From an uncultured Roseobacter sp. (GTDB lineage Bacteria; Pseudomonadota; Alphaproteobacteria; Rhodobacterales; Rhodobacteraceae), in contig NZ_CANLKW010000001.1 in NCBI RefSeq assembly GCF_947491795.1, positions 1,302,001-1,366,000 on the forward strand: 64,000 nt of DNA. Reading direction: 5' to 3'. Both the position numbers and the translations under genes were made by a program. Below the pieces are notes generated by a model, which saw only the letters and a list, made by a program, of their open reading frames with translations, was not told where the DNA came from and ran no database searches. Shown here piece by piece: positions 46,556 through 54,896 of the stretch. How positions within the stretch are numbered: the first letter of the stretch is position 1; each line of letters opens with the position of its first letter.

Positions 46556-47437
46556 TTATCCGGCAACTGATTTCAGACGACCCGTTTCGTGGGTCTGAAA
46601 GGCTCTTCGGAGAAAATCCGCGAGGCTGTCGTGGACAAGCCCTTTGCCGGATTGCGCGCCGTAAAGATTGATCAGCTGCATCGGCAGAGCCGGTAAAGCC
46701 CCGGCGTGCTCGATCCTTTCCAGGTGCGGCGGCTCGGTTCCCTCAATCATCGTGTGCACGGCCAGATCGGCGCTGACAGTGGCCTCGATTGTTCTGTCAC
46801 TCTCTGTTTCGACCATCACATCCCAGGGGACGTCCGCCGCATCCAGCGCTTCGACAACGCGGGGGCGGAAAGTGCACTGGCGGCCAAACGCCAGGCGCAG
46901 CGGCCGCTGCCGCCAGGCCGCACCGCCCGGAGCACCGATCCAGCGCAGAGGTTTGCGGCAGAGTATCTCGGCGCCCGGCTCAACAATCGTCTCGGTGGTC
47001 AGGATGAGGTCGCATTCGCCGCGGCCAAACATGTCTTTGAGCGCGCGGGTATACGAAGAGGTCAGGTGCACTCTGACCCTTGGAAAGGCTGCGTGAAACT
47101 GTTTCAGCACCTGGGGTATCGCCGGATACACGATGTCATGTGGCACGCCGAGGACTATCTCTCCCTCATAGGCCTGATCCGTCAGACGCCCGATCACCTC
47201 GTCGTTCAGGGCGACCATTCGGCGGGCATAGACCAGCAACTGCTCGCCTGAGGCCGTCAGGGCGATCGTACGTCCGGACCTGTCCAGCAATTCCAGCCCC
47301 AGCAACTCTTCGAGCCGTTTAAGCTGCATAGAGACCGCTGACTGGGTCAGATGCAGAAAACCAGCCGCCCGTGTAACCCCGCCGGCGTCCGCGACCGCCA
47401 CAAAAGATCTCAGCGTGGTGATGTCCAGATTTCTCAT
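46556..47437 (-). CDS. LysR-family regulator
   Basis: A 293-residue LysR-type protein. The HTH comprises LDITTLRSFVAVADAGGVTRAAGFLHLTQSAVSMQLKRLEELLG. The second domain starts EIVLGVPHDIVYPAIPQVLKQFHAAFP. The N-terminal form LDITTLRSFVAVAD and the effector domain resemble the LrhA/HexA branch. The start was chosen at the methionine of MRNLDITT; eleven upstream codons are open. It is divergent from the DUF1127 gene at 47562 across a 124-bp spacer, so that gene is a plausible target. Confidence 0.86.
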   Translation of the reverse strand: MRNLDITTLRSFVAVADAGGVTRAAGFLHLTQSAVSMQLKRLEELLGLELLDRSGRTIALTASGEQLLVYARRMVALNDEVIGRLTDQAYEGEIVLGVPHDIVYPAIPQVLKQFHAAFPRVRVHLTSSYTRALKDMFGRGECDLILTTETIVEPGAEILCRKPLRWIGAPGGAAWRQRPLRLAFGRQCTFRPRVVEALDAADVPWDVMVETESDRTIEATVSADLAVHTMIEGTEPPHLERIEHAGALPALPMQLINLYGAQSGKGLVHDSLADFLRRAFQTHETGRLKSVAG

Positions 47438-47561
47438 ATCACTATTCCTGATGCGTTCCGTCACAAACATTCGTTTTCAAAATGAAGCACATTCGCCGAT
47501 ATAGATCAAGAACCATGATGGATACACCTGAATTCATCACGCAACCGAAAGGAGCCAACTC

Positions 47562-47768
47562 ATGTCGATGATCGAAACCCGTACGACGCACGTTACCTGG
47601 AAGTCCCTTTGGCCAACTCTCAGAACCCGTCTCGGCCTGTGGCGGTCCCGCAGGGCCCTCGCCCGGCTTGACGCAAGAGCGCTCGCAGACATCGGCGTCT
47701 CACCCGAAGAAGCGCGCAGAGAAGCATCTCTGACCGTCTGGGATGTCCCGCAAAGCTGGAAAAAATAG
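47562..47768 (+). CDS. DUF1127 miniprotein
   Basis: A 68-residue basic protein. The C-terminal half, LGLWRSRRALARLDARALADIGVSPEEARREA, is the DUF1127 motif; the N-terminal half is MSMIETRTTHVTWKSLWPTLRTR. AAAGGAG lies eight bases before the ATG. DUF1127 proteins are small regulators with roles in RNA turnover or stress and phosphate regulation. The divergent LysR gene upstream and the terminator right after its stop mark it as a single-gene transcript. Confidence 0.88.
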   Translation: MSMIETRTTHVTWKSLWPTLRTRLGLWRSRRALARLDARALADIGVSPEEARREASLTVWDVPQSWKK

Positions 47769-47773
47769 CACAA

Positions 47774-47798
47774 AAACCGGCCCTGAGCGGGCCGGTTT
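47774..47798 (+). terminator. Intrinsic terminator after the DUF1127 gene
   Basis: AAACCGGCCC and GGGCCGGTTT form a perfect 10-bp stem around TGAGC, starting five bases after the TAG stop. The A/T-rich stem base gives a short T-tract on both strands. Confidence 0.78.
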
Positions 47799-47850
47799 AC
47801 ATCTTATTTACCATTTCGCACCAATCCGCGCCATTCCTGAGCGAAAAGCC

Positions 47851-47879
47851 TTGAAATAGACACGTTCGACACCGATATT
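47851..47879 (+). promoter_or_regulatory. Candidate promoter of the BAX-inhibitor-like gene
   Basis: TTGAAA (47851-47856) and GATATT (47874-47879) are separated by 17 bases, close to sigma-70 spacing and consensus. The start codon is 58 bases downstream of the second element. The -10 box is a weak match, so this is a prediction only. Confidence 0.4.
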
Positions 47880-47937
47880 CGGGGGGAGAGCGCGCAGAGG
47901 GTCTGACGCGCCAGATGTTTTAACTGGAGGTCTATAA

Positions 47938-48675
47938 ATGGCTGACGTGAATACAATCCGGTCCGCAGCCGGATCCCGCGCCGCCCAGATTGATGAGGGA
48001 CTGCGCGCCCATATGAACAAAGTCTACGCGACAATGTCCGTAGGCATGCTGATCACATTCGCAGTGGCCTGGGCCGTTGGCACAGCGCCTGCCCTGATGG
48101 CGGTGTTCCGTGACCCGATCACGCTGCAACCCAACATCCTCGGCTGGATCGTGATGTTTGCACCGCTTGGCATGGTTTTCATGTTCGGCGCAATGATCAA
48201 CAAGTTCTCCGCCGCGGCGGCACAGTTGTTCTTTTACGCCTTTGCAGGCGTCATGGGCCTGTCCATCTCGTGGATCTTTGTTGCCTTCACCGGCATGTCG
48301 ATCGCGCAGATCTTCCTGATCACGTCCATCGCTTTCGCGGGTCTGTCCCTGTGGGGCTATACCACGAAAAAGGACATTTCCGGCTGGGGCAGCTTCCTGA
48401 TCATGGGTGTTATCGGCCTTGTGGTCGCGTCCATCGTCAACATTTTCCTCGGCTCACCAGCGATTATGTTTGCGATCTCTGCCCTGGGCGTCCTGATCTT
48501 TGCGGGTCTGACAGCTTATGACACGCAGAACATCAAGAACACATACCTGGCACACGCGCACCACGGCGACCAGGAATGGCTGCAGAAGTCAGGCATTATG
48601 GGCGCACTGAGCCTGTATCTGAACTTTATCAACATGTTCATGATGCTACTGCAACTGTTCGGCAATCGCGAATAA
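47938..48675 (+). CDS. BAX inhibitor-1/YccA-family membrane protein
   Basis: A 245-residue integral membrane protein with about seven helices. A short cytosolic N-terminus with IDEGLRAHMNKVYATMSVGMLITFAVAW matches the BI-1 N-terminal motif. Later segments TAYDTQNIKNTYL and LSLYLNFINMFMMLLQLFGNRE match its C-terminal signature. Bacterial members (YbhL, YccA) form calcium-leak channels or interact with FtsH. A good TGGAGG lies before the ATG. It is followed by an intrinsic terminator. Confidence 0.93.
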   Translation: MADVNTIRSAAGSRAAQIDEGLRAHMNKVYATMSVGMLITFAVAWAVGTAPALMAVFRDPITLQPNILGWIVMFAPLGMVFMFGAMINKFSAAAAQLFFYAFAGVMGLSISWIFVAFTGMSIAQIFLITSIAFAGLSLWGYTTKKDISGWGSFLIMGVIGLVVASIVNIFLGSPAIMFAISALGVLIFAGLTAYDTQNIKNTYLAHAHHGDQEWLQKSGIMGALSLYLNFINMFMMLLQLFGNRE

Positions 48676-48697
48676 ATCAGCTGACATTCAGTACAAC

Positions 48698-48730
48698 AGG
48701 CCGGTATCCGACAGGATGCCGGCCTTTTTA
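48698..48730 (+). terminator. Intrinsic terminator after the BAX-inhibitor gene
   Basis: AGGCCGGTATCC and GGATGCCGGCCT form a 12-bp stem with one G-T pair and a four-base GACA loop, followed by TTTTT. It separates this gene from the coupled pair that follows. Confidence 0.88.
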
Positions 48731-48837
48731 TTTGGCATTTTGGCTGACTGGCACATTACGCCCCTTCACACGTCACACTGGACGCAATCGCCACCGCCCC
48801 ATATGCTACCGGAAGTAGAATACTGAAAAGCATTTCT

Positions 48838-49692
48838 GTGACCGGCTCCATGAGCGTAAAAACACCGGATAGTTCAAGGCATGTGTCCCGCACCCCGGCG
48901 CAACATCAGGGTGGCAGGGCCGCACCGCTGTCCTATGACGCGGGCAGCCTCGCAGAACTGCAGCTCCAGGCAGAAACCAGCCCAGCCGTTCAACGCCTTT
49001 CGACACTGCAGCGGGCAGCGGCGGGGACGGCGAGACCGCCCGCGAAACCCGGTATTTCAGACGACAGCCTGCTCACCGGGCGGACCGTGCAGCGCAAACC
49101 ACCTGATGACCCGGATGTGTTCCGGTATACAGATGGCGACGGGCATGTGTGGAGCCGGGACCTTGAGACCGACGAATGGTGTCATCCCGCAGACAGTGGC
49201 AAGATTTTCTGGGACGATACTTTTTACAAAGCCTTTATGGACATCAAATCCAAAGCCGGAGCAAGATTCACACTCAGCTTTGTTGAATATACCGAAGTGC
49301 AACTGGCCAAAGCTGAGAAAGAAGAGCTGGCCAAAATCCCCGTCGATCTGAGCAACAGCGCCGAGGTCGGCGCGCTTTATGGGTCTTCGACCGTGATTGA
49401 TCCGGTGGAGCGTGTGGCTGCCATCAAAAAACTGTTTACAGACGCTGGATATGAATGCTCTGCAACAGACATATCGACCACCAGTTCTAGTTCGACACCC
49501 CCGCACCTCTTCGATGTCATTGGTCATCCAGCCATTTTCAAATTTGAAGTGCACCCGGGCGGCGGCATTCATACCGCCTCCTACATCCGCATTTCGACCA
49601 ACAAAGGCATGATCAAAGTCATCAACTCGAACAGCAACCCGGCCTATGATAAGCTCAATGAAAAGGCAAAATATGTGACGGTGAGTATATGA
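48838..49692 (+). CDS. Possible contractile-injection cargo/toxin with eCIS-type N-terminal motif
   Basis: A 284-residue protein counted from GTG 48838; an ATG at 48850 would give 280. Residues 41-61 (LQLQAETSPAVQRLSTLQRAA) and the VQRK at 84-87 match the disordered LQxxADxSPxVxxLxxLQ...VQRK pattern that precedes effector domains in many eCIS-linked proteins (from memory). The eCIS core DUF4157/HExxH domain itself is absent. The C-terminal ~190 residues show no known domain; HPGGGIHTASYIRIS at 239-253, with two histidines, is a possible active-site segment. No ribosome site is strong. The stop overlaps the next gene (ATGA). Assignment is inference. Confidence 0.55.
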   Translation: MTGSMSVKTPDSSRHVSRTPAQHQGGRAAPLSYDAGSLAELQLQAETSPAVQRLSTLQRAAAGTARPPAKPGISDDSLLTGRTVQRKPPDDPDVFRYTDGDGHVWSRDLETDEWCHPADSGKIFWDDTFYKAFMDIKSKAGARFTLSFVEYTEVQLAKAEKEELAKIPVDLSNSAEVGALYGSSTVIDPVERVAAIKKLFTDAGYECSATDISTTSSSSTPPHLFDVIGHPAIFKFEVHPGGGIHTASYIRISTNKGMIKVINSNSNPAYDKLNEKAKYVTVSI

Positions 49693-50438
49693 GTTCCGAC
49701 ACTCCAGGGCGCATGACGCTGCGGGTAAACCGTGTCAAAGACGGCGTCGAAGCTCGTCAGCTGCTGGCTGCCGGAGCAGATGTCATTGGCTTTCAGAGCA
49801 ACGATCTCGCGCTGTTTGAGCTGGAGGCTGATCCGGCGTGGACGGACGGTCGCTATGTGTATGCCGCCGATATTCCCGACCTGATGTCCTCTGTCCCGCA
49901 TGCTCAGAGCATCGTCGATCTGCCACCCGACCAGATCAGCCCGGAAACACTGCAGACCATTGTGGACAACGGTGGGACGGTCGTTCAGCTGTCGGGGCAT
50001 AACCTGCCCCCACCGGATGTGGTGGCCATGCTGAAAGAAGCAGGGCTGCGCGTGGTTTACAGTGGCCGCTATCTCTCCCCCGGTGACGGACCGGCCCTGA
50101 ACAGGCTCTCCGGCGACGCCCTGCCCCTGCTGGACGCGCTGGAGCTGCAGGTTTTCCCGTCAGAACAGGACGCCTTTGCACGCCTGCAGACGGCGGCGGA
50201 CACCGGTGCGGGAGAGGTCATTACGCCGGATGACCTGCTGCAACTGGCCGGGCGGGTGCCGCTTGTCCTGGGCATCAATCTGAACGCTCAGAACGCAGGA
50301 GATGTTGCCCGTATGTTTGCCGGGTCGGCGCTGCAGGGGCTGAGCATCACGCTGAGCCCGGATACGCACGGTGCGTTCCACACTCTGGATACTGATACCG
50401 CCACCAGCCTGCTGCCCATCCTGTCAGAGAAATTGTAA
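49689..50438 (+). CDS. TrpF-like TIM-barrel protein, degenerate active site
   Basis: A 249-residue protein resembling phosphoribosylanthranilate isomerase. The first strand is LRVNRVKDGVEARQLLAAGADVIGF, where true TrpF enzymes have KICG-type residues; the catalytic cysteine position is not cysteine here. The late segment VLGINLNAQNAGDVARMFAGSALQGLSITLS resembles the LAGGL-N-V-GVDVSSGVE phosphate-binding end. Trp biosynthesis is therefore unlikely; the protein may be an immunity or accessory protein or an enzyme with a different substrate. Its ATG overlaps the cargo-like gene's stop by four bases. Confidence 0.65.
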   Translation: MSSDTPGRMTLRVNRVKDGVEARQLLAAGADVIGFQSNDLALFELEADPAWTDGRYVYAADIPDLMSSVPHAQSIVDLPPDQISPETLQTIVDNGGTVVQLSGHNLPPPDVVAMLKEAGLRVVYSGRYLSPGDGPALNRLSGDALPLLDALELQVFPSEQDAFARLQTAADTGAGEVITPDDLLQLAGRVPLVLGINLNAQNAGDVARMFAGSALQGLSITLSPDTHGAFHTLDTDTATSLLPILSEKL

Positions 50439-50445
50439 TTCGGCA

Positions 50446-50477
50446 CAAAAAAACGCGCCCCGGAGGGCGCGGTTTTT
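50446..50477. terminator. Bidirectional terminator between the TrpF-like gene and rpmG
   Basis: CGCGCCC and GGGCGCG form a 7-bp GC-rich stem with a short loop. AAAAAAA lies on one side and TTTTT on the other, so transcripts from either direction (plus-strand TrpF-like gene, minus-strand rpmG) can stop here. Confidence 0.82.
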
Positions 50478-50500
50478 AATCGGTTACGACCGGTAAGACC

Positions 50501-50668
50501 TTATTTGATCTTGCCTTCTTTGTATTCAACGTGCTTGCGCGCGACAGGGTCGTATTTACGCACGACCATTTTTTCGGTCATTGTGCGTGCGTTTTTCTTT
50601 GTGACATAGAAATGGCCTGTCCCCGCCGAGGAGTTCAGACGAATCTTGATCGTGGTTGGCTTGGCCAT
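50501..50668 (-). CDS. rpmG: 50S ribosomal protein L33
   Basis: A 55-residue ribosomal protein reading [20 protein letters not shown] at its start, with [21 protein letters not shown] in the centre. The [15 protein letters not shown] and TKKNxRTMTEK segments are standard for bacterial L33. The zinc-binding cysteines of the C+ paralogue are missing, so this is the zinc-independent (C-) form. GGAGAC lies upstream of the ATG. The gene stands alone between two terminator/promoter regions. Confidence 0.96.
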   Translation of the reverse strand: MAKPTTIKIRLNSSAGTGHFYVTKKNARTMTEKMVVRKYDPVARKHVEYKEGKIK

Positions 50669-50851
50669 GTTAAGTCTCCTGCTGCTGCCCGGCTCCGGTG
50701 AGGGGCTGCGTGAAATCCTGAAGCCCGGCTTTTACCCGGATGCGGGCCCGAGTCAACCGCAAAAGCCGGCTCATCCGGTGATTTGCCTGTGATTTAGATG
50801 CACGGCCGGAGCATCCCCTGCCCCGGCCGCACGATCCTGATTTAAAGCGCG

Positions 50852-52033
50852 TTACGATGACATATCGTAAGCGCGTTCTCCATGCGCCGAAAGATCGAGG
50901 CCTGTGGTCTCGTCCTCCTCGGACACCCGCAGGGGCAGCACCGCACGCACCACCAGAATGATGATCACGGTGGTGACCAGCGTCCAGACACCGACCACAG
51001 CCAGACCGCCCATCTGCGCCGTCCAGGAGGCGTGCCCGAAGACCGCCAGCATGGTGATGCCGAACATACCCCCAACACCGTGCACGGCAAAGACGTCCAG
51101 TGTATCGTCAATGTTGAGGGCGTTTTTGACGACACCGCAAAGCTCCTGGCACATCACCCCGGCAACAGCACCGATGATCAGCGCCTCGACAGGCCCGACG
51201 GAGCCGGACGCAGGTGTGATGGAGGCAAGACCCGCAATCGTGCCCGTGACCATCCCGACAAGGGATGCTTTGCCATAGCGGATTTTTTCCCAGGCCGCCC
51301 ATGTCAGAGAGGCCGTTGCAGCAGAGATATGCGTGACCGTCAGGGCCATCGCAGCTCCCCCGTCTGCGGCCAGCTGTGAGCCACCGTTAAAGCCGAACCA
51401 GCCCACCCAGAGCATGGCAGCTCCGACCATCACCATACCGGGATTGTGCGGCGGTACGTTTTTGTTGCGCCGTTGCCCCAGCATTGCCGCCAGGACGAGT
51501 GCCGCAATACCGGCTGTCTGGTGGACCACAATGCCACCGGCGAAATCGTTCACACCTTCTTCAAAAAGCGACCATTCCGCCCCTGCAAGCAGGCCACCGC
51601 CCCATATCCAGTGCGCCACCGGCGCATAGCAGATCAGCATCCACAGACCTGAAAACGCCAGCACAAAGGCATAGCCGATACGCTCCACATAGGCGCCGAC
51701 GATCAGAGCAGGTGTGATAATGGCAAAGGTCATCTGAAAGGCGAAAAACAGCACTTCCGGAATTGTGCCGGAGAGCGTGTCCGCATCCACGCCGTTCAGA
51801 AACGCCTTGCCCAGGCCGCCCCAATATGCATTTCCATCCCCAAAGGCGATGGAATAGCCCACCGCCAGCCACAGTATGCTCATCAGGCAGGCCACCGAAA
51901 AACACTGCATAAACACGCTCAGGACGTTACGGGCCCGTACCAGGCCCCCGTAAAAGAGCGCGAGCCCCGGCAGCGTCATAAAGAGCACCAGTGCCGTGGC
52001 AGTGATGATCCATGCTGTATCTGCTCCGTTCAT
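50852..52033 (-). CDS. amtB: Ammonium transporter
   Basis: A 393-residue, eleven-helix AmtB/Rh channel. Visible marks are ALFYGGLVRARNVLSVFMQCF in the first helices, VVHQTAGIAALVLA with the first pore histidine, and GVGGMFGITMLAVFGHASWT near the second pore histidine. No signal peptide is obvious. The start was set at MNGADTAWI after GAAGGAAC; the longer frame runs through the promoter. The glnK partner, usually just upstream, is absent from this region. Confidence 0.94.
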   Translation of the reverse strand: MNGADTAWIITATALVLFMTLPGLALFYGGLVRARNVLSVFMQCFSVACLMSILWLAVGYSIAFGDGNAYWGGLGKAFLNGVDADTLSGTIPEVLFFAFQMTFAIITPALIVGAYVERIGYAFVLAFSGLWMLICYAPVAHWIWGGGLLAGAEWSLFEEGVNDFAGGIVVHQTAGIAALVLAAMLGQRRNKNVPPHNPGMVMVGAAMLWVGWFGFNGGSQLAADGGAAMALTVTHISAATASLTWAAWEKIRYGKASLVGMVTGTIAGLASITPASGSVGPVEALIIGAVAGVMCQELCGVVKNALNIDDTLDVFAVHGVGGMFGITMLAVFGHASWTAQMGGLAVVGVWTLVTTVIIILVVRAVLPLRVSEEDETTGLDLSAHGERAYDMSS

Positions 52034-52215
52034 GGTCTTTGTTCCTTCCCCACTTTCCGTTCCGCACGGGGGATAAACAAAGCCCTGATGAATAAAACAG
52101 CAAAGAACCCTGAGGCCGCCTGTTTTTAGAGCGGTATGCAAAGAGGTGATTTTTTAGGCTTAAATAGCGCTGAATGACTATTTTTTGAGCGACATGTGAG
52201 CGACCGGATCAGGCT

Positions 52216-52923
52216 TCAGAGTTCCACCCGGACGTCATGCATCCACAGCTTGGGCGGGCGCGACAACATGAAAACCACAACATCGGCCAGATCTTCGGGC
52301 TCTGTAAAGATGTGGTTGGGCACCTCTTCTCCGGCTTTGGCGAACATGTCCGTGTTGGTGCCTGACTGATAAAGCCCCGCCACGCGCACCCCTGTTTCGG
52401 CCTCGTCTTCCTTGAGCACATCCGTAAAGCCGCGCATGCCGTATTTGGTTGCCGTATATACCGACTGTCCGGCCTGTGCGACGACACCGGATTTAGAGAT
52501 CACATTGAGCACAGCCGCCTCGGCCTGCCTGCGCATGGCAGGCAAAAGCGCGCGGGTCAGCTGTATTGTGCCGGTCAGATTGGTCTGAATGGTGGCTGCC
52601 ACCATCTCCTCTGAAATCGTATCGAGAGGCCCTGTTTTGTGCCAGATACCCGCGTTGTTGATCAGAATATCCGGTGGGCCCATCTGTCCGGTCAGATCAG
52701 TTACGAACGCGCTGATCGCTGCCGGGTCGGTCAGATCGCAGGTGAAACCTGCCGCCTGCGGTGCTCCTGCGGCAAGTGTTTGCGCTTTCGTTGCGGCCAG
52801 TCGTTCGGCATTGCGCCCCAGAATGGCCAGGCGACACCCCGCGGCCGCCAGCCTGAGGCAGATGTGCCGGCCAATGCCATCGCTGCCGCCTGTGACAAGG
52901 ACCAGTTTGTTTTCGAGCTGCAT
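52216..52923 (-). CDS. SDR family oxidoreductase (second)
   Basis: A 235-residue short-chain dehydrogenase. The cofactor motif is VTGGSDGIGRHICLRL at the N-terminus and NNAGIWHK follows; the catalytic motif is SVYTATKYGMRG (Y-x-x-x-K) with an upstream serine in NVISKSG. The C-terminal VYMLSRPPKLWMHDVRVEL-like ending is shared with 3-ketoacyl-type SDRs. The start ATG 52923 follows AGGAGT. The longer open frame upstream runs through the RNase P RNA gene and is not coding. Confidence 0.86.
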   Translation of the reverse strand: MQLENKLVLVTGGSDGIGRHICLRLAAAGCRLAILGRNAERLAATKAQTLAAGAPQAAGFTCDLTDPAAISAFVTDLTGQMGPPDILINNAGIWHKTGPLDTISEEMVAATIQTNLTGTIQLTRALLPAMRRQAEAAVLNVISKSGVVAQAGQSVYTATKYGMRGFTDVLKEDEAETGVRVAGLYQSGTNTDMFAKAGEEVPNHIFTEPEDLADVVVFMLSRPPKLWMHDVRVEL

Positions 52924-52940
52924 CGTAACACTCCTGTAAT

Positions 52941-53354
52941 CTGCGCGCGGACGGCCTATAAGCCGGATTCTGTTCCCCGGGGCGAACCCCGGTTCGATGA
53001 CCATTCCTCTGACCGCCCGGTTGCCCGGACAGCTCCAGCTGCCAACCCGGATCTGCTGGGGCAAAAGCGGCCCCGCCCGGTTGCCCGGGCACGCGATCCC
53101 TATTTGGCATTGCTCCCGGTGGGGCTTGCCTTGCCACGCCTGTTGCCAGACATGCGGTGGGCTCTTACCCCACCGTTTCACCCTTACCCGGCGTTGGTTT
53201 CGGTTGCCCGACCTGACACCTGGCGGTCTGTTTTCTGTGGCGCTTTCCGTCGGGTTGCCCCGCCCGGGCGTTACCCGGCACCGCTGCTTTTTGGAGTCCG
53301 GACTTTCCTCGACACCGGCAGGCCGGCGCCGCGGCCATCCGACCCTCCGCGCAG
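52941..53354 (-). ncRNA. rnpB: RNase P RNA, bacterial type A
   Basis: Catalytic RNA that cleaves tRNA 5' leaders. On the minus strand it shows GAGGAAAGTCCGGACTCC (53293-53310), the CR-I hallmark. GAAACGGTGGGGTAAGAGCC lies in the centre, then CCAAATAGGG and AGAGGAATGGTCATC. Near the 3' end is ACAGAATCCGGCTTATAGGCC (52953-52973). The P1 strands CTGCGCGGA (plus-strand complement at 53346-53354) and TCCGCGCGCAG pair, giving about 414 nt. Ends are estimated from P1 and may differ by a few bases. The arrangement matches alphaproteobacterial type A RNAs. Confidence 0.97.
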
Positions 53355-53450
53355 CCGTGTGATGCGCGCAAACGGCACCGGCGTCAATAACCGAAGCGGA
53401 GGAGTGCCTCCGGCGGGAGTATTTCAGGAAGGGTGAAAAGCCGGGCAAGG

Positions 53451-54092
53451 CTATCCGAGCACAGACAAATCTTCGGGGGCAAGCGGGCCGGTAGCCCATG
53501 GCCGGAACCTCAGGCGCACTGCGCGGAGCAGCGTTTCGTCATCAACTGGTGCTGAAAAGCCGGCCTTTTTTGCACGTGCCCGGAACCTGTCTGCGGTGGG
53601 TGCCGCCGGGTGCGCGGTCACGGCAGCAGGTTGGGCCAGCCCCTGCATTGCGAGGCGTGCCCAGTCGAACCGGGGGCCCGGATCCTGTTTGCGCCCCGGT
53701 GCCATATCTGAATGACCGATCACATTCTGTGGTGGGATATCCCACCGGTGCATGATGGCGCGGATCAGACGCTCGAGTGCTGCCATCTGCGGCTCGGGGA
53801 AAGGGTGCGCACCGGTGTTGTCCAGTTCGATCCCGACGGAGCGCGAGTTGATATCGTCCTGTCCGTGCCATTCGCCCTGGCCTGCGTGCCAGGCGCGCTG
53901 CTCTTCGGGCACCATCTGCGTCACGCGGCCCTGGCGGTCGATCAGGTAGTGTGCAGAAACCTCAGCCACCGGATCGCAGAGCCGCTGCAACGCGGCCCCT
54001 GCGCTCTGCATGGCTGTGTAGTGAATAACGATGATTTCAGGCGTCAGCCCGTTTTTGCGCGGGCCGGAATTCGGCGAAGGGTGCTGGTGCAC
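53451..54092 (-). CDS. N-acetylmuramoyl-L-alanine amidase (Amidase_2/AmiD-like)
   Basis: Cleaves the amide between N-acetylmuramic acid and the peptide stem. The 213-residue protein has the zinc histidine H24 in IVIHYTAM. RAWHAGQGEWHGQDDINSRSVGIELDN holds the catalytic glutamate region, and VIGHSDMAPGRKQDPGPRF the second and third ligands. No signal peptide is visible, so the enzyme is probably cytosolic, as in peptidoglycan recycling (AmpD-like), or exported by another route. A small C-terminal domain ends LRFRPWATG. Confidence 0.92.
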   Translation of the reverse strand: MHQHPSPNSGPRKNGLTPEIIVIHYTAMQSAGAALQRLCDPVAEVSAHYLIDRQGRVTQMVPEEQRAWHAGQGEWHGQDDINSRSVGIELDNTGAHPFPEPQMAALERLIRAIMHRWDIPPQNVIGHSDMAPGRKQDPGPRFDWARLAMQGLAQPAAVTAHPAAPTADRFRARAKKAGFSAPVDDETLLRAVRLRFRPWATGPLAPEDLSVLG

Positions 54093-54097
54093 GCGTT

Positions 54098-54862
54098 TCA
54101 GCCCTGAGAGGCCCTGCGAAAGGGTGTGGGATCCCAGGCGCAGGCATATCCGTCGCCATCAGGGTCGAGGCCCAGCCGGTCCCGCGCGGGGCCGCCACGT
54201 TCGAGAAAATCAATCTGCGCCAGGTCGGGCGAGGCGTATTTGGCACAGTTGCGGCGGGCTTTGGCTTCGCCGTTCAATCCGGCACGCGCATAGACACGCT
54301 CACCCCGCGCATGGGATGTCTGAAGCGCGAAGGCCACGATATTGGGCTGGCTGTCGCCGGTGCGTTCAGGCAGCGCCTGGGGTGCCACGACCTCATATTG
54401 TGCACGGTTGCGCTCGATCCGCGCGGCGTCGCTCTCGATCGTCTGGCGGCCTGCCACGGCTTCGAAATCATTCTCGTCGGAGATCCCAGGATTGCTGACG
54501 GCCAGCGGTGCCGGGTTGGCCGGGCTTGCCTGCACGGGTGCCACGCCTGAATTCAGCGCCGCGCTGTCAGCTGCGGGTGCCCCGGTCTGTGCCAGAATGC
54601 GCCGGGTTTCTGCTGCGGTTGCCTCCGCCGAACCCGGCACCGGTGTAACACCGGTCACAGGCGGCGGCGCGCCGGTTCCGCCCAGCGGGGCCTGCACCGT
54701 GTCCGGGACACGGAACGCATCGCCCTGCAGGGCAGCATCCCGCGCCTGCTGTGCCTCGAATGATGTGCCAAAGCCCACGCCGCGGGCGCTGTCTGGTATC
54801 TGTGGTGCACAGGCTGCAACACCGGCTGCCATCAGAGGTACAAGAATAGTCCGGAAACGCAT
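54098..54862 (-). CDS. Lipoprotein with C-terminal excalibur calcium-binding domain
   Basis: A 254-residue protein. The lipoprotein signal MRFRTILVPLMAAGVAAC ends in a lipobox at Cys18. A proline/alanine-rich linker follows. The C-terminal ~50 residues (NCAKYASPDLAQIDFLERGG, then DPDGDGYACAWDP) are an excalibur motif with the DxDxDGxxC calcium loop. The start was set at the signal-peptide methionine; 21 codons of open frame precede it. It sits between the amidase and gatA, so a cell-envelope role is likely. Confidence 0.85.
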   Translation of the reverse strand: MRFRTILVPLMAAGVAACAPQIPDSARGVGFGTSFEAQQARDAALQGDAFRVPDTVQAPLGGTGAPPPVTGVTPVPGSAEATAAETRRILAQTGAPAADSAALNSGVAPVQASPANPAPLAVSNPGISDENDFEAVAGRQTIESDAARIERNRAQYEVVAPQALPERTGDSQPNIVAFALQTSHARGERVYARAGLNGEAKARRNCAKYASPDLAQIDFLERGGPARDRLGLDPDGDGYACAWDPTPFRRASQG

Positions 54863-54896
54863 GGGCCTGCCTGTCGTTTTTTGCTCTGCGCTCAGA

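Noticed and set aside
52639..53436. Plus-strand 265-residue frame over rnpB and the SDR gene
   Set aside because: It overlaps the opposite strand of a structural RNA and a good SDR gene, with no domain signature.
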